The notes beneath the pieces are model-generated. The model did no database searches and was not told where the DNA came from. It saw only the letters and a list, made by a program, of their open reading frames with translations. From assembly GCA_028023455.1 (NCBI GenBank), contig JAQFVV010000351.1:774123-838122 (forward strand): a stretch of 64,000 nt of DNA, in the 5' to 3' direction. Made by a program: the position numbers and the translations under genes. Each line of letters begins with the position of its first letter. The first letter of the stretch is position 1. This document shows, one piece after another, positions 37,740 to 52,001 of this stretch. Origin of the DNA: Epiperipatus broadwayi. Taxonomy: Eukaryota; Onychophora; Udeonychophora; Euonychophora; Peripatidae.

Positions 37740-37985
37740 ACACAGACTGCAAAGACTTGGGATCAGACCTGATTTTTGTTAGATCCCTCTGGACCATGCA
37801 AAATAAAATTATCCCCTCTTGTTGATCCTAATGCCATGTCATCCAGCTCTGAGATATAATCCTTATATTTTTCATTTAATCATTATATTGCCTATATAAT
37901 CCTTGTAATTTTCATTTAATCATTGTATATCCTTGTTTCCTTTTTTCTATATTTTACCTAATATGAATGTGAATAAAATTTGTTT
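37740..37985 (+). mobile_element. Possible LINE 3'-end fragment
   Basis: A locally complex segment with a 40-bp tandem duplication (TATAATCCTTATATTTTTCA type, near 37856 and 37895). It ends abruptly at the Gypsy-family fragment. Its style resembles LINE 3' untranslated regions, but no coding motif supports this. Confidence 0.25.
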
Positions 37986-37989
37986 TTTG

Positions 37990-38450
37990 AAAGTAAAAAT
38001 AACACTTATTAAAGCACATAATACCAAATAACTAAGATATTTACACAGATGCTGACAAGGAAAAGCATTGACTCAAATGAAAGAAATTGAAAATAATGAA
38101 CTAGATGGTTAGACCATCAAATTCAATCAACCTTGAAAAAAAATGAGATGGCAGAAACCGATGAGGCATTAAAGATAATATCTTATAGATTTGCAATTCC
38201 CAAAAAACAGAAAAATGCTCACTGATTTAAAATATTGTGTTAGATTTAAAAAAAACTGAGTTTCTGAAATAGAGAAGGTTTTTACATCCTTGTATACATA
38301 AGTTAACACGTTCAAGGATAGAATTCACCATATTGAATTTTTAGAGAATTGGACTAACATACAATTTGTACAATAACTTCAGATTAAGCAAATCAAAAAT
38401 AAATGTTATAAGTTTCCAGAAACCGTTAAATATTATAAAATATAGTAAAG
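37990..38450 (+). mobile_element. Ty3/Gypsy-family relic fragment
   Basis: Reverse complement of about 14315-14740 with roughly 80% identity by eye. Landmarks are AATAACACTTATTAAAGCAC, GATGGTTAGACCA and CATAAGTTAACA. No coding frame remains. Confidence 0.6.
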
Positions 38451-38993
38451 CTGAGAAAATACTGACATTTACCTTATAAAAAAATAGAAAATAAGATTTC
38501 AATCCTTTTCAATTTAATTTTATATAAGTTTTTAAATTCTAAATTATGATTGTTAAATTTTAAAGTGACATTTTTACAGATAGATTCATTACATTCCTCT
38601 TGAAATTCTTAATAAAATGATACACAACATGACTTACATGAGATAATGCTTTACTCTCAAATATTTAAAGTTAGATATCCTGACAACTTTGATTTTTATT
38701 AGCACATTCATCATTCTTCAATGCTTTCTGTTTTCTGCTACAAATATGTTTTTATCTAATAAATAAGATTTACCCTTTTGAATCAAGACATTTTCTATTG
38801 TTACACTTGTTAGAAGCTTTTGAAAATGCTCAACATTTCATGTCTATAAAAATATTTTATATTAAAATTCAATAAATGGGATTGAATTTTTTAAATTTAA
38901 TTTTACAAATGAAATATATCTTTAAAAAATCATATTTGAACTTTGAAAATGTTGCAAAAATAAGATCAAAGAACATGAAACACCATACATTGA

Positions 38994-39410
38994 TAATACA
39001 TTAAAGATCAGCCTGTCAAGCTATTGTATATGCGCTTTTTACGAATGTTAAATAAATGAATACTTTAACTCCCAACACAAGATATAGTATTTAGGAAAGA
39101 ATAAAATGAATCCACTTATTCTAAACAACCCAAATGCTTATATATGGGCAAATCTTAAGTACTGGAAGTGAAAGCACGAGGATAGACCACTCACTTTAAA
39201 TTACTGTTTATGATGTCTATCCTCACGCTTTCACTTCCAGTGCTTAAGATTTGCCCATATATAAGCATTTGGGTTGGATAGAATTAGTGGATTCATTTTA
39301 TTTTTTCCTAAATACTATATCTTGTGTTGGGAGTCAAAGTATTCATTTATTATTAACCCTCGTAAAAAGCGCATGCACAATAGCTTGACAGGCTGATCTT
39401 TAATGTATTA
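38994..39410. mobile_element. Fold-back element with about 195-bp arms
   Basis: Left arm 38994-39187 and right arm 39215-39410 are inverted copies with only a few differences, separated by a 27-bp loop. Transcribed, it would form a hairpin of about 195 bp. There is no coding frame. Confidence 0.85.
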
Positions 39411-42400
39411 CAATTTATAAACATGCGCTATATAAAATAAATGCTTATTTACATACATTGATGTAAAAATAAACAATATTGAGAAAATAAAATATGTTTT
39501 TGTTTTTAATTTGACTTTTTAATGTGAATAAATAAATATAAATGTATAATAAATTTCAAATTCTGCTTTAAATTTTATACATGCTTTATAATTATTACAA
39601 TATTTGAAAATAATTTAGTACCATGTCAATTTTGACAGATAAATAATGAATATAGTCAAAACTTTCCATGATATTTATTATTATCTATTATAGTCATATT
39701 TATTATCTTCTACTTTTACAAAAAAAAATATAAATGGATATAATAAAAGTATACAAATGTATTATTTTTGTTTAAACAATTGTCAAATATTTAGTGTATA
39801 ATATAATCAGAAATATTTAATAAACAAGCAAAAAAATATATTTTTTATTCCAAAACTGTTGCATGAAAATGAGATTACAATGAAGGAACATCATTAGAAG
39901 ATTTGTTTTATGTGGTTGGCAATAGAATAAAAATGTCAAGAAGTTAGCCCACTGTCCATAACATATTGAACTCTTCAGATTTTTTAAATTAATAAATCAA
40001 TTATATAAATCAGTACAATCTTCTTTCTACCAAGAACAAAAAATGGATAAGTCTCCCATATATACCAAAAGTGGTTCAAAAATTAAAAACATGTGTTCAA
40101 AAATATGTTTTTATCCCCCTCCTTCATTAAATAAACTGCTGAATAACTCAAAAGATAAACTGGCTAAGGAAGCAGCTCATCAAATAGCTTATAAAATTAA
40201 CTATAACAAAGCCAACTATAAATATGCGACTTATGGAGAGGTGAGGGTAAACTTGTCTACAAGGCTAACCCAACCCAATTACTTATATAATGGAATCAAA
40301 AGAAGTAATGAATACTGATCTATATATTTAGAACATGAACAACAATCATGCTATAAATTTGATTTCTTCAAAGGAGATGTCATTTGCATTGAAAGGGAAG
40401 CTAAGAAAAATCAAGGAGTCTTGGGCAATAGCCAAGAATAAATTCTCTATAAATAAAAAAAACCAACATTCCTTTGGCAAAATGTAGGATCTCTGACTAT
40501 CTTCACATACACATGAATAGCAAACAATAAATTAATTTAAATACAAACATAGCTAGTAAAAAACAATTCATAATGAGCTTGAAAGAGTTATGATTATGAT
40601 ACTCAATGTATTAAAAGCATGCTTAGCATAAATAAAAGCTAAAATGTATATATATATATGTCTATGTAAATGTCCTAATATTTACATATTTAACATTAAA
40701 TTAATAAAATTGCATTTTATAATAAAATGTACATTAATATCCATTAACAGCAATGTAAAGCTGCAAAACTATAATGCTATTTCGAAGTAAACAAGTCATG
40801 GGGGAAAAATGAAAACGAATTATTTAACAATAATTGTTGTAAATCAAATATTATCCCAAGAAAACTGCATAAATTGCAGTTTATCAAAAAATAAAATTTA
40901 TTTTAAAATAATTCAAAATAAATAAATAAATAAATATTTTAAGTTTTATTATATTTATCTTAAAAAATAGAAAAAGAAAGGAAGCAATTTTTTGTAAAAG
41001 ATGATTTCAATTTACACCTGTCTAAATACAACCAATATGAGATACTCCTAAAATAGAAATGGAGAGATATAATATTTAAACTAAGAAATCAGAAATTCAA
41101 ATTGATTTGATTTTACATAATAGAGATAAATTTGGGGAAATACTGAGACAGACATCTGTTTAAACAAAAAATTATATAAAATCAAGATATTTAAAAATTT
41201 ATAGTGGTATATGATAATGATTAAAGCAGCTGCATGTTAAAACAAAAAAAACCATAAGTTATTTATTTTTACATAAAACTTTTATTATAATTTTCATGTG
41301 TTTTCTCTCTTTTTTTATTATTTAAATTTTGTTGAAAATGTTTATTTTTACTTTACAATAATGTTTCATATTATATTTTCTTCTATATGATCAAACACAT
41401 TTCAAAATACAGACAGATTTAATCGGGAGGGGGGGGGGGCAGGGAGTACCTTCAATACTTTAGTATTACATAATAAGTTAATTGTGGCTTAGCAAAATCA
41501 ATTATGTATAAATTTAAAGTACATTACTAACAATTTATTGTGTAAAATATGATGTTTTATTTTATTTATTAGATTTATAAATCCTAAGATGTAGTTTTAA
41601 AATATTATAGTTTTATTTTATTACAGTGTAAAAAAGAAAAATTAGAGTTAGATTAAAAAATTGAAAGCTTAATTAATAAAATTATTAAGAAGTTAATATG
41701 ATCAGGTCATCAAAAAATATCCATTAAATAAAACAAATTCATAAAAAAATTCTTAATGATCATAATTCAACACTATGATATATAAAATAACAAAATCATT
41801 TAATGAGCACATATAACAGGATTAACTGATATATATATATATAGATAAATCATTATCTAAGTATTGCAATACTCATAAATTTATTATTTTACTTATCTCT
41901 CTATGCTCTTGGTAAAGGCATGTTAACTGTCCATGGCAAAGATACAAGGAAATTGTGATAAATTCTTGTCTAAACTTATATGAATAAACATAGCTGATAC
42001 TAAATATACTCAGAAATATTAAATGATAGGATTATAATAAATATTATTTTATAACATAAACACTAACCAATTCTGTATTTCACTGCTTAAATTAATCTGC
42101 TAATACTTACTGCTGATTAATCTCAACCATATACAATATCTACAATACAGCATAAATTGTTTATTTATTTCATATATTAATTAAAATAAACTCCCGTTGC
42201 TTTGTATTTTCTTTCTCCTTAAGTATACTATAGCAGGGGATTATAAAGGTTCATATATTTTAAATATCTATAATCTCTAAAATGAATAACTCATAGCATC
42301 CATTCCAAAGATGTGTAATCAAGGAATCCAATTCTTCTGTGCAAATGTACATGCACATACATGCATATATTATTAATACAATAGTGTTAAATAATTTTAT

Positions 42401-44557
42401 TTTAGTAATTATAAAATTTATTTAACTGACTTTTAATTTTAATGGATTTTTATGTGGATATTTGTATTTATCTCTTAGGACACTATCTATTATTAATCAA
42501 GCAAACAGTTTTTTAATATAAAAAGCAAACAGTAAATACCTATATTCTATATATATATTATTATTATTAAATGTGAACCATATATAAATATAAACCTGTG
42601 TATATAGTGCAAAATATGATATATTTTGGGTACGACAATTGTCTTCAGATGGAGCATTTATCCACTATGGCTATGTGAAATTAATATTTAACTGTCTAGA
42701 TTTAGTGCCTGATAAGTTGGATCCATGCATGATGGAAATCTACATGAGAAATAAAACAAAATCGCCCACTGCCAATATAAATATGTTCAGAATGTGCTAT
42801 TCAGAATCAATAAGGAGTTCTCAACATTTATAATAAAAAAATACATAAATTGTAAGAACTGTTTATGTAAGAAGGACTCTGAGGAAGAATTGTGCCTGAT
42901 CATATTGATTCATGAAATATTGTAAATATTATGATTTTTTCTTTTGTATAGATATGTTTTTTTTGTTTTTTTATTTTATTATCTCAGTCTTATATTTCGG
43001 AAGTAATAATGGTTTAATTCAACAGTTTGGAATAGTTCAATGTAAGAAAGTGTCAAAAGAATAGGGGGGAAGGTTGAAAAATATGATTTTTTTTTTTTTT
43101 TAATAAAATTTAGGTAATTTTCTGCCAAAATACTTGATTTTTCACCCATCACTATGAAATTGAGTGCTTAAACTGAATACTTAAACGGTAAGAGTTTTGC
43201 TCTTTTAAAATCACTAAAATAACCAATGCCACAACATGACATGACTACTCATATTATGTATTATATGTTTTACTAATAATATTACTAAGATCTTTTTAAT
43301 GAATAAATGATTAACATTTTTTTAATTAATATTCTTTACTATTTACCTTGCTATCATATCATGTATTGTTTATGTATTATATTTCTTCCATGATATATAA
43401 ATAGGCAAGGTGATTATTTTAGATCAACCAACTTCTACACCTAGAACTGCATCTGGAGTTGCACTTAAATTTCTAATTTAGTTAGCAATCTTACTTTTAT
43501 CTAATACATTTTTCATTACTTTTGGATATATAAATGTCTATATTATGTGTGTCTATCATGGGAAATAAAGGGAAATAATTTTAAATTGTTTAATTAACAA
43601 AATGATAGATACTCATCATAGACATAAAAATTATAAGTTTAGAAGAATATATCCAAATAATTCCTTTGCACTTGTAAATTTTTTTTTTGATTTTTTTTGT
43701 GTGTACATTGATTGATAATTTATTCTATGTTTTTAATATATTTTGTTTCTGTAAATAAATGTCATGAAATTTTGTTTAATTGACAAAGTCTTTCTAGTTT
43801 TGTTGATCCAGCATTTACATTCAATCCTATAACCAATATTGTACACATGCACACACACATTACTGTTTGATGAGCATGAGAAAAAAATGTTTAATAAAGG
43901 TTATTCCTTATTAATAAATAGGATGAGCTAATTTAGTAATTGATTAACAGTCTGCATAGGTACATCCCTGTTAAGAGAGTTGAATGCAAATTCTTCCCGA
44001 GTTAGAATAGCTGAGGCAACGATTCTGAAAAAGAGTGGTGAGATGTTAGATGAACTGATTTAAATTGCATGTAGATTTGATAAATAAGGCTTAGGCTAGT
44101 CTATTAAAGATAGATGTAATCATGAGTCTAGTACTTCATCATGTCATCTCTAGCATCGTACATGGGGACCCTAGGTCCGACAGTAGTTAGATGTGATCTT
44201 ATGCTCTTCCCTCTGCACACATGGTGGACCAGACCATTCTAATATATATTAATAATTTCATTTTTACTCTAATCCATAAATGCTTTTTTCCCCCTATTTT
44301 GGAATATTATTATCCATTCAAAATCATTTTATTTTTGCAGCTTCATATATATATTTTTTCCATTTAATGCCAACTACTACAAGTTTGAAGGATAATGATT
44401 ACTTTATGGTAGTTCAATTTAATCCCTATGCCCAAATTTGTTTCTAATCACTGCTTTTATCATTGTAAGTTCTAGTCAATATAGTGCCTACAGTTTGACT
44501 ACAACTGAGGTTACTATAATATATATTTGCTGATGTATTGTCAGATTTATACATGAG
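39411..44557. other. AT-rich stretch without recognised genes
   Basis: Frames at 40043-40318 (91 codons, Lys/Asn/Tyr-rich) and 42639-42833 have no recognisable domain and could be chance. There is a G-rich run at 41425-41443. Positions 43950-44240 are less A/T-rich but show no motif I can name. Confidence 0.5.
41425..41443 (+). other. G-run, possible G-quadruplex
   Basis: GGGAGGGGGGGGGGCAGGG offers four guanine tracts of three or more with very short loops in an otherwise A/T-rich region. Confidence 0.4.
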
Positions 44558-45354
44558 TGTATCCAAAAATAACTGGAATCTTTCTCTGTCAATAGGTACT
44601 CCTTATGGAAACCATCATCATCAAGAGAAATCATGGTGTGAATAGTAAATGATTTTGTTAAGGGCATCTTCCTTACTTGTTGATTTTTGTGAAAGCTGAA
44701 AATTTGGAACAATGTGAATGGTAGGGGAAACAATTATTATGACTGAAACTACTTACAAATGAGCTTCTCCGGGGAAATTACAAGTTTACAAGTGATTTAG
44801 TAGACATATTAAATTCTCCATATTCCAAAAGAGCATGGCCAGTGAAGTTCAATATCAAGACTGATGATTTTTTTTGCAACATTATTTATTCAGAATTCAT
44901 TCATAATGATTAGGCATTTTATCTAATAGTTCTCAAAAGTTTGTCTGATGCAATAAAACAAAAACATCCTAATTTGGGGCAAAATGAGGAATGGAGGCTT
45001 CACCAGGACAATCCACCAGTGCACAATGCTTTGTGTGTGATATAACTTTTAAATAAAAACAGCATGACCCAGCTTATTCATCAGTTTTATTCATTCAATC
45101 TCACTCTGTGTGACTATTTTATTCTCCTGAATGAAAAAATGCCTTAAATGTTTTGTGGACTTGGAAGTGGTAAAGAAGAATATAACGGATGCATTAAAAG
45201 GCATCATTTTGAAATAATTTCAAGACTATTTTGAAACGCTAAAAATATATTTAGACTGCTGCATAAAACAGAGAGTACTTTAAAGTAGATTCACTTTATA
45301 ACATCTAAAAATAAATACACTATATTATTACAAAATTCCGTTATTTTTGATGCT
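44558..45354 (+). mobile_element. Mariner transposon relic with terminal inverted repeats
   Basis: The ends GTATCCAAAAATAACTGGAA (44559) and the reverse complement of ATTCCGTTATTTTTGATGC (45334-45352) form imperfect inverted repeats of about 22 bp. Inside is a decayed transposase. Total length is about 0.8 kb against about 1.3 kb for intact mariners, so the 5' half of the gene is mostly deleted. Confidence 0.75.
44830..45290 (+). pseudogene. Mariner transposase C-terminal half, stops
   Basis: The frame reads DDFFCNIIYSEFIHND, then VLKSLSDAIKQKHPNLG, then WRLHQDNPPVHNALCV, a stop, then FYSFNLTLCDYFILLNEKM. The second and third catalytic aspartates (HQDN at 45007 and CDYF at 45112) are separated by exactly 34 residues, the mariner D34D signature within the DDE/D transposases that cut and paste these elements. 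The first aspartate and the DNA-binding N-terminus are not recognisable. One in-frame stop lies between the two aspartates and others follow. Confidence 0.8.
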
Positions 45355-48300
45355 TTCTTCCCATATATAGAAAATCAGATCAGTTAAATCCAAAGCTCTT
45401 GAATGTTTTGAAATTTAAACCACTATACTGATATTAAAAAAGACTTAAGGTTGATTGCTACATGTATAATTGTTTTGGCTTCACCTTTCCGTTCTACATT
45501 CTTTATTGATAAGAGCAAACTTCTGAAAATCTAAGAATAAGGATTAAATTGCTCTATCAACTAACAAACACTGCTTTCTCAAGCTTACAATAGCTGGATC
45601 TACAAGAAAGTAAAAAGAATTGTTTTTATTTTATAAAAAAAATATCTGTGATATAACGTAAAACGGCTTTTTAAATAAAATGTGATTTAGAAATAGATAA
45701 TAACTATATCTTTTAATAAAAAATACAAGCATATGTATAGCCATCAAAGCATAAATAAATTACCAAAAAATGTTTAATATTCTATCAGAATAGGATTAAT
45801 TCCTACCATTTTTATCGAGGAAATAATATGGAATCAAGTTTGAATAGAATAAAATAGACATACTCATATTCACAGTCACACTCACTAAATGTATTTGATT
45901 GCAGATTATAGATTTGTTTTATATTTAGTGTTTTAATAGATCAGGTTTATTGATTTGTTTCAATAAGTCATTAGAAGTTAATGGTGCTGTAACTTTTAAC
46001 ACATTTCAAATAGAATGATTTCACTTTCCAAACAATAAACTTGAAACCAGAAGCGTGGATCAATAATTGGGAAGTTATATAAAACTAAATGAATGTATTT
46101 TTAAAATCTTAATTTTCCATTTTTCTAACTATACTTTAATCCTTTTTGTCGATATTTTTAAAACATTTTATTTTAATTTAAATTGTTGATTTCTTTTTTT
46201 TTTTTTTTTTACTTATAACAGCAATTATTAATATAATTAAGCACAAATAAATCTTTCGCAGAATATTTTATCATTACTCACACGCACACATTTACTATAT
46301 ATATACAATAAAAAATAAATGTAAGAGTAATTTTACATGCATTTTTGCTTTAAATTTGGCGAGACAGCTATATATTAAAATTATTATATATAAAAGAAAT
46401 ATGGTTTTGATGAAAAAGTTGAGTAAAAGAGAAAACATTCTTCAAATAGATCATTACAAGAAAGAAACCATTCTAAAAGCCTTCACAGAAAAGTAATAAA
46501 ACCAGATAATATTCAATAAATTTGTTAATGATTTAAATGTTTTTTCTATTCTAATTTTACTGTCTAACTATGAATAGCTAGTAGTTTATTTAGTGATCTT
46601 TGTTGGATATTTAGCTGTGTGAACTATAAACCCACTATCTAAAAAAAGTATCTGAGCAATCTTTTTTTCATAAAAGTGAGATCTCTCACAGTAGGCAGCG
46701 GTTCAATTACTCAGCTTAAAGTCACTATCTGGTGGTTTATCTGTAGCATTCATTTGCCAGCTAGGACTAAAATATGTATTAATTTATAATTTAAAAAAAA
46801 AAACAACATATCTCTACATGTTGTATTGTACAGAGGACCTAATGCAAATCGCTGGAGATTAATTTATTTGTTCTTTACATAGTAATTGTGCTTGTGCAGG
46901 CTCCTAACCTTGAAAATGAAAAGTATACATTATTTATTTATTTATAATTGTTTTTGTAAAATATTTATTTTATGATAAGAATATAATGTTTGGATTCAAA
47001 TTTATTAAAAAAAAAAATTTGTGTTTTTTTTTAGAAATATACATCAAGAGTAATGTAATAGCATAAAGTGAAAAAGAAATGCCTCCGGAAACCTTCGCAG
47101 CAGTTTTCTTTCTCATTTTTAAAATAATTATAAGTAGAATTTTAAATTTTCAAACATAATTTCATTGCTATATGTGTTGTTTACAAAAACTGATTATGGT
47201 TTTAGAAATTAAATTTTAAATACATTTTACTTTGTTACAAATTCCCTTTTTCACCAACAATGAAATAGCAAAAATTTTATCGTAGAAAAAAAAAAATGAA
47301 ATAGCAAAGGCTATTTATTATTTCGATTACATATTTCAGAATATTATTTTTTTACATTTTCCAAATTGAAATTATATTGCTCAAAATAGTTTTTACTTTT
47401 AAACATATTTTTATATGAAATAATTTAAAAATTGGAAAAATATAATGAAGAATAAAGTTTATTAGTTCAAAATAAGTTTGAAATATAAACCAAAAATCTG
47501 TTAGTGGTTGTCAAGAAAGAGTTTATATTGAAGGCATGGCACATATATTGATCCATTATTAATATTATGGCATATGTAATAAAAACTTACAAATATTTAA
47601 TCAGGGCAAGAACTTCCTAGCAACTTTAATGTTGAGGAACACTAGAAAAATATTCACCAACATGCTAAGAAAATAATAGTTGATAATGATTTTTCTTCAT
47701 TACTTTAACTCCTAGCTAAAATAATATTTATCAAATAACAGTAAATAATTTGTTGAATTATGGTCTCACTACTTAAAAAAATATTGACTTATTTGGAAAC
47801 TTAAACATAAAAGTAGAACAATTCTAAGATCATGGGGACAAGCTTTTGAAAAAAATGAATTATATTGTATTTTTGATTAATACAGGATTCATTCTTTTGT
47901 GTATAAATATATTCATGCCATATATTTTATTTTTAAAATTTTAATTTATATTTATCAAATAAAATAAACTTTAAATGGATTATTTTCACCAAAAATATAA
48001 ATAAATAACAATTTACAACAATGGAAAAGATATGAGAACTGCTAGTACTTATTTCTTCTTCTTTATTTTGTCATTTTTTTTGTAAAATGAACAATTACAA
48101 AAATTGATTAAAAAATAAATAAATAAAGTAATATATCTATGATGATAAAATCCATATTGTTGAAATTTAATTCACAACTAAAAGGAAAAAAAAATAATAT
48201 TTTTTCTCAAAAGTCTTTTGGGATTAAAAATAAGTAAATTTCAGATAAATTTTTAAAGATCATTCTATACACTTTTAATATTTAATTTTATGCATTATTC

Positions 48301-51300
48301 CATACATAGAACATGATCAACATAATTAATATTATCTTTTACTTCAATTCTCTACCATATTTTTCATCTCCTCCCCTCAATTTTTAATAAATGAGAACTA
48401 TTCTGACCTGTGTATTTTTTATAACTCATGTATGAGATTTATAATTATTTCAAAATATTGTTTTACTATTTAAAATAATAAAATTCTACATATAAAACCA
48501 TCAACTTTACTATCTCTAAAAAGATAAAGCATGGAAGACCAAAAACGAATAAAAACGAAGAAAAGATTGGAATGAAAATGGTTGTACATGCATATTATTA
48601 AAGTAGACAAATGTGGATTTGACCAACTATCACAGAGCAACAAGATGGAGTGATTGGTCATTGTATTTACTTAAGTGCCTAAAGACTATAAGATAAAAAT
48701 AGAGAGAATATTAGAGAAATAATGATAATGTTGAGTAATTTAGTTATAATTATTTATGATTAAGTTAAGAATATAATTTTTTATCAATACAACTCAAGCA
48801 AAATAGATTTATAACAATTGCAAATAAACACAAAATCATTAAATTTTATGAAGATAAAATGTGTGTATTAGCAGAAACTATAAAAACTCTTTTTTTTTTT
48901 TTTTTGTAAAAAAGAATATTATAGAACAAAATAAAATGTGTGTATTTCACATTGCTATTATTTAAAAATTCTTAAAAAATCTATCCGCTATATATATTGA
49001 AGTACTTTCATATTTTGGAATATATAAATAAATAACCATAAATAAATGATAATGCAAGCCCAGTGGTGCTAACATACATTATGATGATGGTGATAATGGA
49101 GATTGAGTGTACAAAGACATCAATGCTTCAAAGAGGCACATGGAACATTTTGTTGCATCCAAATCACATTCAATGTAATTAAATATTTAATTCATTCATA
49201 ATGTCAGAGTAAAATGATAATTAAAATTATGTAAAATACACAGACAATTGTTGTAATTTAAATAAACATTTCACGATAGCATACTTATCTACTATATCTT
49301 ATCTAAGTGTATATATTAAATGTATGTATGTGCAGTGTGTATTGATACTTCTTACTTAAAATTATCAGTTGGGTGTCTGGATTAAACTAGATACTCCTAT
49401 TACTCTCTTCCATTCATTAGCCATAACAGAGCAATATCTCAGAGTTCTAATGAGACAAGTAAGTCCGTTTTTTATTTCTATGCATCAGATAATTTTTATA
49501 ATCTTAGCTAAGAAAAAATCTGAAATCAGATTTAATAAATTAATTCAAATATATAAAATCAGAACAAAATCGTTAAACTTAATAATTCACAAACAAATAA
49601 TAAATCTTTCTGGTCTTGCATAATTTTATTGACTTTACCTGTTGTATATGACCAGCTAGAAGGATATTAAACTAAATCAATAGTATTTATCTTCAAAATT
49701 CTGAAAACTAATAAAATGCGAGAGAAAGACAAATATGTATATATGAATCAAAAATACAGCATATAAAATAACATGGATATGTTGTGATTTAATATTAGGA
49801 AATCAGATTGTCTTACATAAGCATTAAATTTGTTTAAGTTTAGCTGAATATATCATTTATCTTCACTTTCACTAATACAAAAAATCAACATGCATGTTTG
49901 AAAACTTCTTATAGAAATAACTAATCATTGATCTTTAAAGTATGAGTTTCATTATCTAAGTAAAGTTTTTGCATATATAAAAAAATAAACCTCAAGATAT
50001 TTGGAATAATGACAGCATCTCTAGCTCAAGACCATTTTTTTTATATATTAAAACTTAAAATATTATTCCTTATCTAATATCTACTACCTAACTTCAACAA
50101 TAAATATATATGGAGAACCTTTCATCCTATCTACTATGGGATTTATCTTTTATTAGGGTTCACTAAAGAAAAGCCACACAATCAAGTAAATATCAGACTG
50201 CATACTTATTTTTGACTTAATAAACATATAATAATTAAAATAAAACCCTACAAACTATAAAAATATACTATTCTAGAATAAATGGAAATATTACTTAAAA
50301 GTTAGTAAAAATAATATTTAAAAATCAAAATATATTTAAATTAAAACAATTGGATTATTTAATTCATACTTTCACACAAATATATATCATACAAATAATT
50401 ACTAAATTCAAGAGCATATTCTAATTACCAAGCATATAATTAAATCCATAAAAGTACTGTGTGTGGAAAGTTTATTTTTTCATAAAAATGCTAAAACTAA
50501 TATACATTTATTTTTGACCTGCATATTATTGAGTTCATTTCAATTCTTAGAGGTAAAATATCTTTTTTTTTTTTTAAAAAAATAAAATAATCACAAATAT
50601 TAAGTTTAAGTATATAAATAAAATGGTCTTATATATAAAAATAATAATAATAAATAGTCCTATTCTTTATTCCTATTGGTTGATCCCTGGTAATGATGAT
50701 CATTTCCTTTCAATATCATGCATGAGAGATACATTAACATGTGGGTAATATAGATAACTGCCATAGCATGAGGTTCCTTTGGAAATTATTAAATTCTTCA
50801 ATAGCTTCATAAAATATTTTAATAAGCAAAACAGTTAATTCAGGCTTGCCAAATAACTTAAATGTAGTCAGAAGTTATTGTCATTAAAATTATTTAGGGT
50901 TCTATAAGTTTAAAATTGAAAGTCCCCAAAACAAAATTGACTGTTAATTTTTTTTTATCTTAACTTATAAATCGTTAATTAGTTGAAATCCTATTTAGTT
51001 GTCATGGAGTTAAATTGTTGTTGGCTTTGAAGAATCATAATGATTCTTAGTTAATAGCTTCCCCAGGGTTGATGGTGACTAAAGCATGGCTTTGGGGGAA
51101 TCCTACGACTCCACATGGATCTTTCATATCTAGCTAAGTGCCATTTTATTTACTAGATAATAACTGAAAGACAAAATGAATAAGCAAAATAATGACAATT
51201 TCAAAGAAAAATAACCTATATTTATACCCTCCAATACCATGCTAGATTACAAAGTAAACAAATGATGGTTATTTTAGAATGCAATTTAAAAATAATTTTT

Positions 51301-51376
51301 GATGCATATTTTTCTATTCTAAATGTCATTTAGAAAGGTTTTCCAGATGTTTTAGACTATTTTTATTTATATGAAA
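45355..51376. other. AT-rich stretch without recognised features
   Basis: Only short frames with no domains (minus 48470-48661, plus 49369-49623). Poly-T runs occur near 46194-46211 and 48892-48905. Positions 46680-46920 and 50990-51130 are slightly more complex but unrecognised. Confidence 0.5.
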
Positions 51377-51508
51377 TAAGATTTGAAATACCAGGCACTC
51401 TTAGTTTAATTGTAAATATAGGGGATTTGAACTCAGACTTTTAAGCCCCTTCACTATCTCATACTAGTGATACACATGACCGCACACATGCAGAAAAGAT
51501 AAATAATC

Positions 51509-51552
51509 ACCAATATTGGTATTTTGTGCTAAACCAGCATTCATCAATTGGT
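51509..51552 (-). ncRNA. Hammerhead ribozyme-like motif, H1 copy a
   Basis: Minus strand: ACCAA/TTGGT stem I; core TTGATGA (C3 changed to T); stem II partly paired (ATGCT-GGTTT-AGCAC); then AAAA where GAAA is expected; short stem III ahead of TTGGT. Two core positions are lost. Confidence 0.5.
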
Positions 51553-51957
51553 GCAGACTACCATCTCCCATACATATATAATCAGTGCTCAGTTTATATT
51601 AAGATAGAAAATCCTTGCCCTTTAATGGACAAGCTTCAGACCACTCCAACCTCCAACTCTTCAGCCATCTATACCATTAAAAATCAGATTATAGAATTCC
51701 CAAATCCCATGCTGATGCAAATATTGTTGTCATGCCCATGTTGACCTCAAGTCATGTATAGGACAGTATCCATTTAAATACATAGAAGAGAGATGAGCAG
51801 AATGCAGACTTAATATGTAAGATTTGAAATACCAGACACTCTTATACCTGGAGCCTAATTATAAATATAAGGAGTTTTAACTCAGATTTTCAAGGCCCTT
51901 CACTATCTTATACTACTGATACACATAGCCATACACATGAACAAAAGATAATTAACC

Positions 51958-52001
51958 ACCAATATAAGTATTTCATGCTAAACCAGCACTCATCAGTTAG
52001 T
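51958..52001 (-). ncRNA. Hammerhead ribozyme-like motif, H1 copy b, complete core
   Basis: This is the best copy in the window. On the minus strand: stem I ACTAA pairs with TTGGT (one G-U, five pairs); first core block CTGATGA intact; stem II GTGCT-GGTTT-AGCAT, five pairs with a closing G-U; second core block GAAA intact. Stem III is a mini-hairpin of two to three pairs (AUA...UAU), and the residue before stem I is A, giving an AUA cleavage triplet, which satisfies NUH. All invariant positions of the type I hammerhead are present. Minimal stem III hammerheads from newt, schistosome and cricket satellites cleave poorly as monomers and better as tandem dimers, so any activity may depend on the array. 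Confidence 0.65.

Noticed and set aside
40043-40318. 91-codon Lys/Asn/Tyr-rich frame
   Set aside because: No domain, composition follows the A/T-rich background, and no homologous copy elsewhere in the window.
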